From Acetobacteraceae bacterium (GTDB taxonomy: Bacteria; Pseudomonadota; Alphaproteobacteria; Acetobacterales; Acetobacteraceae): 64,000 nucleotides of DNA. The translations under genes were made by a program, and so were the position numbers. The stretch lies in NCBI GenBank assembly GCA_021732665.1, contig JAKFUL010000021.1, forward strand, positions 1-64,000, given 5' to 3'. Position 1 is the stretch's first letter, and each line of letters begins with the position of its first letter. Positions 22,482 through 30,817 of this stretch are shown here, piece after piece. The notes under the pieces are model-generated. The model was not told where the DNA came from, did no database searches, and was given only the letters and a program-made list of their open reading frames with translations.

Positions 22482-23392
22482 TCCCGGGCTGGATTCTCTT
22501 CACCGTCGCCGCCGCCGCCTTCCAGTGCTGGCGCACGGCCAAGCAGCAAAAGCTGCGCGGGCAGCTTTCGGTCAATGGCGCGGGGGTGGTGCGCTATCTT
22601 TATGGCGTGCCGGCGGGGGCGGCGATCCTGGGCGCCTATTGGCTCGCCTTCGGCGGGTCGGTGGGGGAGTTCTCCTGGGTGTTCTGGGCCTATTGCCTGG
22701 GGGGCGGGCTGGGGCAGATCATCGGCACCAACCTGCTGATCATGAGCTTCGCCGGGCGCGGCTTCGCGGTGGGCACGGCGTATTCCAAGACCGAGGCGAT
22801 CCAGGCCTCGATCATCGCCATCGTGCTGCTGGGCGAGACCATTCCCTGGTTGTCCTGGCTGGGCATCGCGATTTCGGTCGGCGGCGTGCTGTATCTTTCG
22901 CTGGCCGGGGCCAATCTCTCCGCCAAGGGCCTGATCGAGGCCACCCTCCAACCCTCTGCCATGCTCGGCATCGCCGCCGGCTTCGCCTTCGCGGTGTGTT
23001 CGGTGTTCATCAAATCCGCCAACCAGGCGCTGGGCGGCGATGACCTGGTGCTGCAGGCGCTGGTCTGCCTCGTCGTCATCAACGCGTTGCAGACGGTGAT
23101 GCAGGGCGGCTGGCTGCTGGCGCGCGAGCCGGGCGAGATGGCCCGGGTGTTCTCGACCTGGCGCGATTCGGCGGTGGTCGGCGCGCTCTCGGCCTGCGGC
23201 TCGGGCTGCTGGTTCTCGGCCTTCGCCCTGGCGCCGGTGGCCATGGTGCGGGCGGTGGGGCAGGTGGAGATCATCTTCACCCTGCTGGTCAGCCGGTTTT
23301 ATCTCAGGGAGCGCATCCGCATGGCCGACCGCGTGGGCGCGCTGGTGGTGGTGGCGGGCGTTGTGCTGGTGCTGCTGGGCCGATACGGCTGA
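22478..23392 (+). CDS. DMT-superfamily (EamA) transporter
   Basis: Inner-membrane transporter of 304 aa with ten hydrophobic segments arranged as two EamA repeats. The first repeat ends with the block IPWLSWLGIAISVGGVLYLS, the second with RMADRVGALVVVAGVVLVLL. A GTG at 22478 overlaps the amidohydrolase stop (GTGA) and gives the N-terminus MIPGWILFTVAAAAF, so the two are translationally coupled. Likely role is uptake or export of the amidohydrolase substrate or product. Confidence 0.85.
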   Translation: MIPGWILFTVAAAAFQCWRTAKQQKLRGQLSVNGAGVVRYLYGVPAGAAILGAYWLAFGGSVGEFSWVFWAYCLGGGLGQIIGTNLLIMSFAGRGFAVGTAYSKTEAIQASIIAIVLLGETIPWLSWLGIAISVGGVLYLSLAGANLSAKGLIEATLQPSAMLGIAAGFAFAVCSVFIKSANQALGGDDLVLQALVCLVVINALQTVMQGGWLLAREPGEMARVFSTWRDSAVVGALSACGSGCWFSAFALAPVAMVRAVGQVEIIFTLLVSRFYLRERIRMADRVGALVVVAGVVLVLLGRYG

Positions 23393-23444
23393 TTGACCGG
23401 CTGGGGGGCGCTTGCCACCATCCCGGCCATCAAGGAGCCCCGCC

Positions 23445-24527
23445 ATGCAGCACGCCGCCTTCCGCGCCCAGGAGCTGAACCCGGCCCGCCTCGCCGCCCT
23501 CTACCGCCGGCAATTCGCCATGTCGAAGGTCTCGAAGGGCGAGACGGTGGCCTGCATCTCCGACCTCTCGACGCGGCGCGAATACATCCAGGCCGCCTTC
23601 GCCGCGGCCGATGATCTCGGCGCGGATGTGTACGAGATCTGCGTCAATTCCATCCCCAGCTGGTCGCGCGTGGGGGTGCCGACCATCGGGCAATGCAAGG
23701 GCACGCTCGACGCCGTGCGCGCGGCCGACATCATCGTCATCTTCCACGTCCCGCTCTTCACCAAATGGCTGAAGGAGGTGATGGGCGGCGGCACAAGGGT
23801 GCTGATGATCATCGACGCCCCCGACGATCTGGAAAACCTGCTCTCGCCGCCCGGGCTGAAGGAGGCGGTGAAGCATGCCGAGGCGCGCTACCGGCAAACC
23901 CGCGAGGTGCGCGTCACCTCCGCCGCCGGCACCGATTTCACCTACCGCACCGGCGATTATCCGGTGATGTCGCAATGGGGCTACGCCGATGAGCCCGGGC
24001 ATTTCGACCATTGGGGGGCCGGGCATATCCACACCTTCCCCAACGAAGGCTCGGCGAATGGCCGCGTGGTGCTGGCGCCGGGCGACATCATCATCCTGCC
24101 CTTCTGCCGCTATGTGCAGGATGCGGTGGAGCTGACGGTGGAAAACGGCTTCATCACCAGGATCGAGGGCGGCCTCGATGCGAAGCTGATGGATGACTGG
24201 CTCTCCGACCACAAGGAAAGCCCGGGCGACATGGACCCCTTCGCGGTGTCGCATCTCGGCTGGGGGCTGAACCCGCAATCGCTCTGGCGCTCCATCGCGC
24301 TGAATGGCGATGACCCGGAACGCTCCCGCGCCGCCGCCCGCACCTTCCCCGGAAACTTCCTGTTCTCCACCGGCCCCAACACCCAGGGCGGCGGCAAGCG
24401 CGCCACGCGCGGCCATTACGACGTGCCGATGCGCGACTGCACGATCATGCTCGACAATGAGGTGGTGATCGACCGCGGCCGCCTGGTGGACCCGGCGATG
24501 GTGGTGGAGCGGGTGCGCATCCTGTGA
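23445..24527 (+). CDS. M29 aminopeptidase-like/2,5-dihydroxypyridine dioxygenase (NicX)-like protein
   Basis: A 360-aa protein of the M29 metallopeptidase-like family, which includes aminopeptidase T and the NicX ring-opening dioxygenases. Visible blocks are FHVPLFTKWLKEVMGGGTRV, a GTDFTYRTGDYPVMSQWGY segment, the AGHIHTFPNEGSANGRVVL region that contributes metal ligands in the family, and a C-terminal RGHYDVPMRDCTIMLD. The ATG at 23445 follows AAGGAG. Coupling by a GTGA overlap to an alpha/beta hydrolase resembles NicX plus NicD, which act in sequence on pyridine rings. That assignment is an inference. Confidence 0.7.
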   Translation: MQHAAFRAQELNPARLAALYRRQFAMSKVSKGETVACISDLSTRREYIQAAFAAADDLGADVYEICVNSIPSWSRVGVPTIGQCKGTLDAVRAADIIVIFHVPLFTKWLKEVMGGGTRVLMIIDAPDDLENLLSPPGLKEAVKHAEARYRQTREVRVTSAAGTDFTYRTGDYPVMSQWGYADEPGHFDHWGAGHIHTFPNEGSANGRVVLAPGDIIILPFCRYVQDAVELTVENGFITRIEGGLDAKLMDDWLSDHKESPGDMDPFAVSHLGWGLNPQSLWRSIALNGDDPERSRAAARTFPGNFLFSTGPNTQGGGKRATRGHYDVPMRDCTIMLDNEVVIDRGRLVDPAMVVERVRIL

Positions 24528-25297
24528 AAGCCTATCCGCCGCAGGAGCCATTTTCCCCCATCGGCGAACGCTATCATGTCGAGGCGCTGCGGTTGGGCGA
24601 GGGGCTTTCCGGCGAGGCCGGCGCCTATGGCCCCGACCCCTATCAGGGCCTGCTGCGCTTCCCGGCCGCGGACCCCGCCGCCGACACGCTGCTGTTCTTC
24701 CATGGCGGCGGCTGGACCAATGGCTACAAGGAATGGATGGCGTTCATGGCGCCGGGGCTGAATGCCGCGGGCTTCCATTTCGTCTCCGCCGGCTACCGGC
24801 TGGCGCCGGCGCATGTCTTCCCCACCGGGCTCGCGGATTGCACGGCGGCCCTGCTGGCTGTGGCCGGGCAGGGCGGCCGGGTTTTCGTGGGCGGGCATTC
24901 GGCGGGCGGGCACTACGCCAGCCTGCTGGCGCTGGGGCCGCACCGCGCCCTGATCGCGGGCTGCCTGCCGGTCAGCGGGGTGTACCGCTTCGGCGAGGGC
25001 TCGGGCCTGCCCGGTCGGCCACGTTTCCTGGGGCCGGATGCGGCGGCGGATCGCCTGGCCTCGCCGCTGTTTCACATCCCGGCCAACCCGCCACCCTTTC
25101 TGATCAGCTGGGGCGAGCGCGACTTCCCGCATCTCATCACCCAGGCCGAGGAATTCGCCGCCGCCCTGCCGCGGGCCACCAGGCTGGTGCTGCCGGGACA
25201 GGATCATCTCGGTGCGAGCTATGACAGCGGTGATCCGGCGGGCCATTGGATGCCGGTGGCGATCCGCTGGATGCGGGGTGAGGGGCCGCGCGGGTGA
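24524..25297 (+). CDS. Alpha/beta hydrolase (formamidase/esterase-like)
   Basis: Cytoplasmic alpha/beta hydrolase, 257 aa. The oxyanion block FFHGGGWTNGYKEW precedes the nucleophile elbow GHSAGGHYASLLAL (serine near residue 126). A catalytic aspartate is likely in SWGERDFPHL and the histidine in LPGQDHLGASYD. The fold and HGGGW motif match kynurenine formamidase-type and hormone-sensitive-lipase-type enzymes. GTG start overlaps the previous stop by four bases. It may deformylate the ring-opening product of the upstream enzyme. Confidence 0.82.
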   Translation: MKAYPPQEPFSPIGERYHVEALRLGEGLSGEAGAYGPDPYQGLLRFPAADPAADTLLFFHGGGWTNGYKEWMAFMAPGLNAAGFHFVSAGYRLAPAHVFPTGLADCTAALLAVAGQGGRVFVGGHSAGGHYASLLALGPHRALIAGCLPVSGVYRFGEGSGLPGRPRFLGPDAAADRLASPLFHIPANPPPFLISWGERDFPHLITQAEEFAAALPRATRLVLPGQDHLGASYDSGDPAGHWMPVAIRWMRGEGPRG

Positions 25298-25686
25298 GGT
25301 TGCGAAAGGCGCTTCCGGCCGCGCCCTGCAACCCGCATGCCGCGGAACGCCCCATGAGGTGCCGAGGCCGTCGGTAGAAATTTCGCCAGAGGTGTGCCGT
25401 GGGTGGGTGGCGGTGGCGAACCGAAAACGGCGGCGCTGTGCGCGTGGATCGATGGAGTAGCCTTCCCGGGGGGAAACCCGAAGGCCCGGGGATCGCTACA
25501 GCGATGGAACCGGCTCGACCTGCGGCCGCATCGGCCCGTGCCGCCAGCGCGCATGACCAAAATGTGAAACCAACCGCCCGTTGACCCAGGCGCGCCCTGC
25601 CAACAGTATGTCCCGCATGGGAGGGCTACCCGATCCACCCATGAGACGGGCCGCCTCCGGGCTGGCCCCCTCCATGTCCCGCCAGA
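25298..25686. other. 389-bp intergenic region, no gene seen
   Basis: Between the alpha/beta hydrolase and the AraC-type regulator. A 61-codon open frame in it has composition typical of GC-rich shadow frames and no recognisable motif. No tRNA, strong hairpin with a T-tract or clear repeat was found. The right part presumably holds the promoter of the regulator. Confidence 0.4.
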
Positions 25687-26673
25687 ATGGTCACGGCTAA
25701 ACTCTGGCTTCCGGAATCCCTCGCCATGCAGGCACAGCCCCACATCGCCCCCGCCACAGGCGCGATGAGCTACGATGAAAGCCGTTTCTCGGCCGAGCCG
25801 ATCGGCGAGGTCCTCTCCCCGCCCGGGGCGGCCATCCAGGTTGTCCAGCATATCTGCGTGCGCGATGTGCGCATGGCCGGCCTGTTCTGCCGCCGGACGC
25901 GGACGGACACGCTGATCCTCAACACCAATACCCCCGGCGCGCTGACCGGCCACTGCAATGGCCAGCGGGTGGATGGCGCCATGCGCCGGGGCATGGCCAG
26001 TTTCGTGCCGGTCACCTTGGGCTCGATGCTGGAGTTTCCGGCCGAAACCGGCTTCCTGGAATTGTCCTTCGCCCCGGGTGCCATGGCGGCGATGACGCTG
26101 CGGCCCGACGGCACGCTGCAATCCCCGCTCTTCCTGGCCCGGAATGACCGCGTGGCGCAGCTGACCGCCATGATGGTGGCTGAAATCCAGAACCCCGGCT
26201 TCGGCTCCGACCTTGTCGTGGACGGCCTGACGCGCACCATCGCCAATCTCCTCAGCCGCTGCGACCCCCGCGCCATCGAGCCGCCCAGCCAGCGCATCCG
26301 CCTCACCCCTGCCAAGCTGCGGCGGGTGAGCGACCATGTCGAGGCGCATCTCGACCGTCAGATCAGCCTCGACGAGATGGCGGCGCTCGTCGGCCTCTCG
26401 CCCTTCCACTTCTCGCGGATGTTCAAGGCGACGGTGGGCGAGACGCCGGCGCGGTTCGTGTTCTCCCGCCGCCTCAACCGCGCGCGGGACTTGTTGCGGG
26501 ATGGAAGCTGGGGGCTGGCCGCCATTGCCCTGGAATGCGGCTTTGCCAGCCAGTCGCATTTCACCGCGGCCTTCACCCGTGAGGCGGGAATCTCGCCCGG
26601 GCGCTTCCGCAGGGAGGCCGTCGATGCCTGGCGCCCAGGCGGCGCGTCGGCGGTGAGCGCGCAACCCCACTGA
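25687..26673 (+). CDS. AraC-family transcriptional regulator
   Basis: DNA-binding regulator of 328 aa. An N-terminal sensor domain (about residues 30-190) of the AraC-binding-like cupin type precedes the C-terminal pair of helix-turn-helix motifs: QISLDEMAALVGLSPFHFSR and a second at WGLAAIALECGFASQSHFTA, ending GISPGRFRRE. The ATG at 25687 is used; an ATG at 25726 is a reasonable alternative. Neighbouring catabolic genes upstream are candidate targets, but no operator could be picked by eye. Confidence 0.88.
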   Translation: MVTAKLWLPESLAMQAQPHIAPATGAMSYDESRFSAEPIGEVLSPPGAAIQVVQHICVRDVRMAGLFCRRTRTDTLILNTNTPGALTGHCNGQRVDGAMRRGMASFVPVTLGSMLEFPAETGFLELSFAPGAMAAMTLRPDGTLQSPLFLARNDRVAQLTAMMVAEIQNPGFGSDLVVDGLTRTIANLLSRCDPRAIEPPSQRIRLTPAKLRRVSDHVEAHLDRQISLDEMAALVGLSPFHFSRMFKATVGETPARFVFSRRLNRARDLLRDGSWGLAAIALECGFASQSHFTAAFTREAGISPGRFRREAVDAWRPGGASAVSAQPH

Positions 26674-26838
26674 ACTGGTAAAGCGGCCGCCTGACGCCAG
26701 GCCTTCTGCGGGCCGGGGATGGCACGTCGCGCGCGCAGGAACTATGCATTGGCGATGGAGCAGAGCGCGTGAACCGGACCAGCCACGACCCAAAATGCCG
26801 GCCACCCCGGCCGTCGCGGTGCCGCTGATGGGCCGGCC

Positions 26839-27075
26839 ATGAGCCGCGCCAGCATTCCGCGCTCCATCGAGCGCCGGGTGCGCCGTGTCGCCACCCGGCT
26901 TGGCCTGCATCTCATGATCGCGGCGAAGCCCGACAAGCGCGTGCTGGCCCATGGCGGCTACATGCTGCGCGATGGGCAGACCATGCAGATCCTTCTCGGC
27001 GACAAGGTTTACCCCTATTGCGCCTCGATCGATGAGGTCGAGGCCTTCCTCGAAGCCCGCGAGGAGAAGGCATGA
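26839..27075 (+). CDS. Small hypothetical protein
   Basis: A 78-aa basic protein with no signal peptide or membrane segment (SIERRVRRVATRLGLHLMIA; HGGYMLRDGQTMQILLGDKV). No named family recognised, but it overlaps the downstream ArsC/Spx-like gene by four bases (ATGA), which supports that it is real and co-translated. Confidence 0.65.
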   Translation: MSRASIPRSIERRVRRVATRLGLHLMIAAKPDKRVLAHGGYMLRDGQTMQILLGDKVYPYCASIDEVEAFLEAREEKA

Positions 27076-27413
27076 TCACCATCCACGGCATCAGGAACTG
27101 CGACACCATGAAGAAGGCCCGGGCCTGGCTGGATGCCCATGCCATCCCGCACGGCTTTCACGACTACAAGACCCAGGGCATTGACGAAGCTACGCTGAAA
27201 ACCTGGGTCGCCGAACATGGCTGGCCGAAACTGCTCAACACCGCCGGCACCACCTTCCGCAAACTGCCCGAGGCCGAGCGCGCTGACCTCACCGAGGCCC
27301 GCGCCATCGCGCTGATGCTGGCGCAGCCCTCGATGATCAAGCGCCCGGTGCTGGATCTGGGCGACCGCCGTCTCGTCGGCTTCTCCGCCGAGGCCTATGC
27401 CGCGGCCCTATAG
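27072..27413 (+). CDS. ArsC/Spx-family protein, YffB type
   Basis: A 113-aa thioredoxin-fold protein. It has a single redox cysteine in IRNCDTMKKARAWLD, the characteristic HDYKTQGID and LNTAGTTFRKLPEAE blocks, and the SMIKRPVLDLGDRRLVGF segment of the YffB group. YffB-like proteins are thought to be glutathione-dependent thiol reductases rather than arsenate reductases. The 3' end overlaps the convergent SDR gene by six bases. Confidence 0.88.
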   Translation: MITIHGIRNCDTMKKARAWLDAHAIPHGFHDYKTQGIDEATLKTWVAEHGWPKLLNTAGTTFRKLPEAERADLTEARAIALMLAQPSMIKRPVLDLGDRRLVGFSAEAYAAAL

Positions 27414-28166
27414 CGTCCAGCCGCCATCGATCACGATGGCCTGGCCGGTGACGAAGGCGCTCTCATCGGTGGCGAGGTAGACGACCAGCGCGGCCAGCTC
27501 CTCCGCCGTCGCCAGCCGGCCCATCGCCTGGCGGGCGATGAAGGCGGCGCGGGACGCCTCGAAGCCGCCCGCGGCATCGGCATTGGCGGCGATGCGGTCA
27601 TGCAGGCTGGGCGTGTCCACCGTGCCCGGCGCCAGGCAGTTGCAGCGCACGCCCTGCGTCACGGTGTCGGCGGCCACGGCCCGCGTCATGCCGATCACCG
27701 CGGCCTTGGTGGTGCCGTAGACGAAGCGGTTGGGCGCCCCTTTGATCGAGCCCGCGGCACTCGCCATGTTGATGATCGAGCCGCGCCTGTGCTCGAGCAT
27801 CCCCGGCAGGGCGGCGGCCAGCACCTTCCACATCGCCCGCACGTTCAGCGCGAAGGCGAAATCCCAATCGGCGTCGGTGCAGGTCAGCGCGGTGTTCTGG
27901 TGCACGAAGCCCGCGCAGTTGAACAGCACGTCCAGCGGCCCGGCGGCGGTGACCGCGCGCAGCACCGCGGCGTCATCCAGCACGTCCAGCGGATGGCACT
28001 CGATGCCGGCCTCGCCCAGCCCGGCCAGTTTCGCAGCGTCCCGGTCCGTCGCGACCACGCTGGCACCCTCCGCCGCCATGGCGAGCGCCGAGGCCCGGCC
28101 CATGCCCTGGCCGGCGGCGGTGACGAAGATGCGTTTGCCTGCAAGCCGTCCGGCCATGATGGTCAT
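27408..28166 (-). CDS. SDR-family oxidoreductase
   Basis: Short-chain dehydrogenase/reductase of 252 aa, classical type. The cofactor motif TAAGQGMGRASALAMAAEG (TGxxxGxG-like with alanine in place of the first glycine) is N-terminal, followed by NCAG. The catalytic serine lies in NMASAAGSIKG and Y-x-x-x-K in VYGTTKAAV. The C-terminal VTGQAIVIDGGWTL is typical. The ATG at 28166 overlaps the stop of the upstream CMD-family gene (ATGA), so the pair forms an operon. Confidence 0.9.
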   Translation of the reverse strand: MTIMAGRLAGKRIFVTAAGQGMGRASALAMAAEGASVVATDRDAAKLAGLGEAGIECHPLDVLDDAAVLRAVTAAGPLDVLFNCAGFVHQNTALTCTDADWDFAFALNVRAMWKVLAAALPGMLEHRRGSIINMASAAGSIKGAPNRFVYGTTKAAVIGMTRAVAADTVTQGVRCNCLAPGTVDTPSLHDRIAANADAAGGFEASRAAFIARQAMGRLATAEELAALVVYLATDESAFVTGQAIVIDGGWTL

Positions 28167-28717
28167 TCCTTTTCCGGGAAGGGGTATTTGTCGAGATAGG
28201 GCTGGTATTCCGGCTCCACATCGACCTCGAAGCTCGCCAGCAGCCGCACCACGCCGCAATAGAAGGCGATGGTGACGACGAGGTCGACCATGCGCGGCTC
28301 GTCCAGGATTTTTGCGAGTGCCGCATAGGTCTCCGCCGAAACGCCGGGGCCGGCGGCGGCCTCGCGCGCCGCGCGCAGCACCAGCCGCGCATCGATGTCC
28401 AGGGCCGTCGTCTCGCCTGCCGTCTCGGCGATCAGCGCGCGGATATCCGCGTCGGTGACGCCGAAATCATAGCCGATCTTGATGTGGTGCGACCATTCAT
28501 AGGGCGCGCGGGCGACCCAGCCGACCTGCAGGATGGCCAACTCGCGCAGCCGGGCATCGAGGATGCTCTTGTGCCGGATATACTGGCCCAGGCCCGAGAA
28601 GGCGCGCATGGCGGTGGGGTTGTTGGACAGCACGCGGTAGAGCGTGATGTCGCGTTTCAACAAATCCTGGTCTTCCGCGGGCAGGTCTGCCCGGGTGCGT
28701 GTGCGGATGCGCGCCAT
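28163..28717 (-). CDS. Carboxymuconolactone decarboxylase/AhpD-like protein
   Basis: A 184-aa all-helical protein of the CMD family. The segments ILDARLRELAILQVGWVARA and YEWSHHIKIGYDFGVTDADI match the family core. The CxxC redox pair of AhpD-type proteins is absent at the position before HH, so it is unlikely to be a peroxidase partner and may be a decarboxylase- or lactone-type member. It precedes and overlaps the SDR gene. Confidence 0.85.
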   Translation of the reverse strand: MARIRTRTRADLPAEDQDLLKRDITLYRVLSNNPTAMRAFSGLGQYIRHKSILDARLRELAILQVGWVARAPYEWSHHIKIGYDFGVTDADIRALIAETAGETTALDIDARLVLRAAREAAAGPGVSAETYAALAKILDEPRMVDLVVTIAFYCGVVRLLASFEVDVEPEYQPYLDKYPFPEKE

Positions 28718-28768
28718 GTGTTTCCCCCGTTCGGCTGCGAGGCTGGCATGCGGCCGGGCGCGCGTCCA

Positions 28769-29086
28769 TCAGCGCGGGGCGAGGACGATCACCGCCGCCC
28801 CCAGCAGGCACAGCGCCGCGCCCGCGCCATCCCATGCATCCGGCCGCACCCCCTCCACCGCCCACATCCAGCCCAGGCTGGCCACGATATACACCCCGCC
28901 ATAAGCGGCGAAGGCGCGCCCCGCCTGGGCGCTGGGCAGCAGCGCCAGCAGCGCCGCGAAGCCGGCCAGCGCCGCCAGCCCCAGCGCCAGCCACCAGGGC
29001 GAGACCCCGCCGCGCCACCACGCCCAGACCGCGAAGCAGCCGGCGATCTCCAGCAGGGCGGCGACAGGAAAGACGAGCATGGCCAT
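28769..29086 (-). CDS. YnfA-family (UPF0060) membrane protein
   Basis: A 105-aa inner-membrane protein with four helices. The diagnostic blocks [36 protein letters not shown] and [20 protein letters not shown] match YnfA proteins, which are drug/metabolite-transporter-like. The start is the ATG at 29086; an in-frame ATG two codons later is possible. It diverges from the esterase-fold gene at 29144. Confidence 0.92.
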   Translation of the reverse strand: MAMLVFPVAALLEIAGCFAVWAWWRGGVSPWWLALGLAALAGFAALLALLPSAQAGRAFAAYGGVYIVASLGWMWAVEGVRPDAWDGAGAALCLLGAAVIVLAPR

Positions 29087-29143
29087 GGCCCATGCTGCAC
29101 AAGGGTGTGACGGCGGGGCAAGGCCGCGTGTAGTCTGACCGGT

Positions 29144-30166
29144 ATGCGCCTTTTGCCGCTCCTGCTGCCGCTGCTGCTCGCCCTGGCCGCCCGGGCCGAG
29201 GAGCCGCCGCTCGCCATCGGCGGCATGGGCAGCTTCCATGTCGGCGGGCGGGAGGCGCAGGTCAGCGGCCGCCCGGCGCGCGAGGTGGTGCTGGTGCCCG
29301 GCGCCCGGCCGGTGCGCATCGACCCCAACGGCACCTACCGCGTGGAGGGCATGTACGCCCAGTACCACCACCCCATCCGGCGCCAGGGCCAGGTGCCGCT
29401 GCTGCTCTGGCATGGCGGCGGCATGACCGGCGTGGTGTGGGAAACCACCCCCGATGGCCGCGAGGGCTGGCAGCATTACTTCCTGCGCCGCGGCTGGAGC
29501 GTCTATGTCAGCGACGCCGTGGAACGCGGCCGCGCCGGCTGGGCGATGAGCCCGGAGATTTTCGCCGGCGAGCCGATCTTCCTGACCATGGCCGACCCCT
29601 GGGACCGTTTCCGCATCGGCCCAGGCCCCGGCAGCTTCCGCGCCCGCGCGGCCAATGCCGGCAGCCAGTTCCCGACCGAGGCCTATGACCGGCTGATGGC
29701 GCAGATGGTGCCGCGCTGGACCACGACCGACGCCGCCCAACTCGCCGCCTATGTCGCGCTGCTGGAACAGGTCGGCCCCTCGGTGGTGCTGGCGCATGCC
29801 CAAGGGGGGCTCTTCGCCATGCGCGCGGCCCAGATCAGGCCCGCCCTGGTGCGGGCGCTGGTGCTGATCGAACCCTCGGGCTTCGGCGAGAGCACGCCCG
29901 CGGCCCTGGCGGCGCTGCGCGGCTTGCCGATCCTCGCGGTCTATGGCGATTTCATCGAACAGGACCCGCGCTGGACCGCCATCCGGCAACGCGGCACGGA
30001 GTTCTTCGCGCTGGCGCAGAATGCCGGCGCCGGGGTGGAGGTGCTGGACCTGCCGGCGGAGAGCATCCGCGGCAATGGGCACCTGATGATGATGGAGCGC
30101 AACAACCGCGAGATCGCGGCGCGGGTGCAGGGGTGGCTGGCGGAGCGGGGGTTGTGGGCGGAGTGA
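29144..30166 (+). CDS. Secreted alpha/beta hydrolase, esterase-713-like, lacking the nucleophile serine
   Basis: A 340-aa protein with a signal peptide ([18 protein letters not shown]) and the fold of the Alcaligenes esterase 713 group. Shared blocks are [32 protein letters not shown] and [12 protein letters not shown]. In esterase 713, as I recall it, the triad is serine in GHSQSG, glutamate 24 residues later and a histidine before MMMQDRNN. Here the glutamate and histidine are kept with the same spacing, but the nucleophile elbow reads AHAQGG, with alanine at the serine position (codon GCC). It may be a pseudoenzyme or use a different mechanism. Confidence 0.82.
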   Translation: MRLLPLLLPLLLALAARAEEPPLAIGGMGSFHVGGREAQVSGRPAREVVLVPGARPVRIDPNGTYRVEGMYAQYHHPIRRQGQVPLLLWHGGGMTGVVWETTPDGREGWQHYFLRRGWSVYVSDAVERGRAGWAMSPEIFAGEPIFLTMADPWDRFRIGPGPGSFRARAANAGSQFPTEAYDRLMAQMVPRWTTTDAAQLAAYVALLEQVGPSVVLAHAQGGLFAMRAAQIRPALVRALVLIEPSGFGESTPAALAALRGLPILAVYGDFIEQDPRWTAIRQRGTEFFALAQNAGAGVEVLDLPAESIRGNGHLMMMERNNREIAARVQGWLAERGLWAE

Positions 30167-30197
30167 TCGCAGCCCCTGGGTCAGGTGACCCCGCCGA

Positions 30198-30719
30198 TCA
30201 GAACGGAATATCGTCGTCCAGGTCGTTCTTCTTGCTGTTGTCCCAGCCGCCGCGCGCCGGGGCCGGGCTTTTCGCAGCACCACCGCCATAGCCGCCTGAC
30301 CGCGCCGGGGGGGCGCTGCCGCCGCCGCCGGAATAGCCGGCGCCCTCATCCTCCCCGCCGCCGCCGCCCTGGGCGCGGTTGTCGAGCAGGGTCAACTCGC
30401 CGCGGAAATTCCGCAGCACCACCTCGGTGCTGTATTTCTCGGCGCCGGGGTCGCCCCATTTGCGGGTTTCCAGCTGGCCTTCAAGATAGACCTGGCTGCC
30501 CTTGCGCAGATAGCGCTCGGCGATCTCGCCCAGCTTCTCGTTGAAGATGGCCACCGAGTGCCACTCGGTCTTCTCCTGCATATTGCCTTCGCGGTCCTTG
30601 TAGCGCTCGCCGGTGGCCAGGCGCAGATTGACCACCTTGCCGCCATTCTGGAAGTTCCGGACCTCCGGGTCCTTGCCCAGCCGCCCGATGAGGATGACCT
30701 TGTTGACGCTGCCCGCCAT
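30198..30719 (-). CDS. ssb: Single-stranded DNA-binding protein
   Basis: SSB of 173 aa. An N-terminal OB fold ([20 protein letters not shown] through about residue 110) with the [13 protein letters not shown] block leads to a glycine-rich flexible linker and ends in the acidic tip DLDDDIPF, the docking site for SSB partners. Upstream it diverges from uvrA over 98 bp that contain a LexA box, so it may be damage-inducible. Confidence 0.95.
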   Translation of the reverse strand: MAGSVNKVILIGRLGKDPEVRNFQNGGKVVNLRLATGERYKDREGNMQEKTEWHSVAIFNEKLGEIAERYLRKGSQVYLEGQLETRKWGDPGAEKYSTEVVLRNFRGELTLLDNRAQGGGGGEDEGAGYSGGGGSAPPARSGGYGGGAAKSPAPARGGWDNSKKNDLDDDIPF

Positions 30720-30787
30720 GGCGCTGTTCCTTGCAAATCTGCGATGCACTCTAGCTTCTAGGGCATCGCCCTGCCATATCCCAGCGC

Positions 30788-30802
30788 GAACGCAACGCGA
30801 AC
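30788..30802. promoter_or_regulatory. LexA operator (SOS box) between ssb and uvrA
   Basis: GAAC-N7-GAAC, with the two GAAC at 30788-30791 and 30799-30802. On the other strand this reads GTTC-N7-GTTC, the direct-repeat LexA site known for Alphaproteobacteria. It lies 16 bp before the uvrA start and 69 bp before the ssb start, so both could be controlled. Confidence 0.8.
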
Positions 30803-30817
30803 ATTTTTGGAGTGCCA

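Noticed and set aside
28769..30349. Long minus-strand frame covering the esterase gene
   Set aside because: Only the last 105 codons match a family (YnfA). The rest is antisense to the esterase-fold gene and has no motif.
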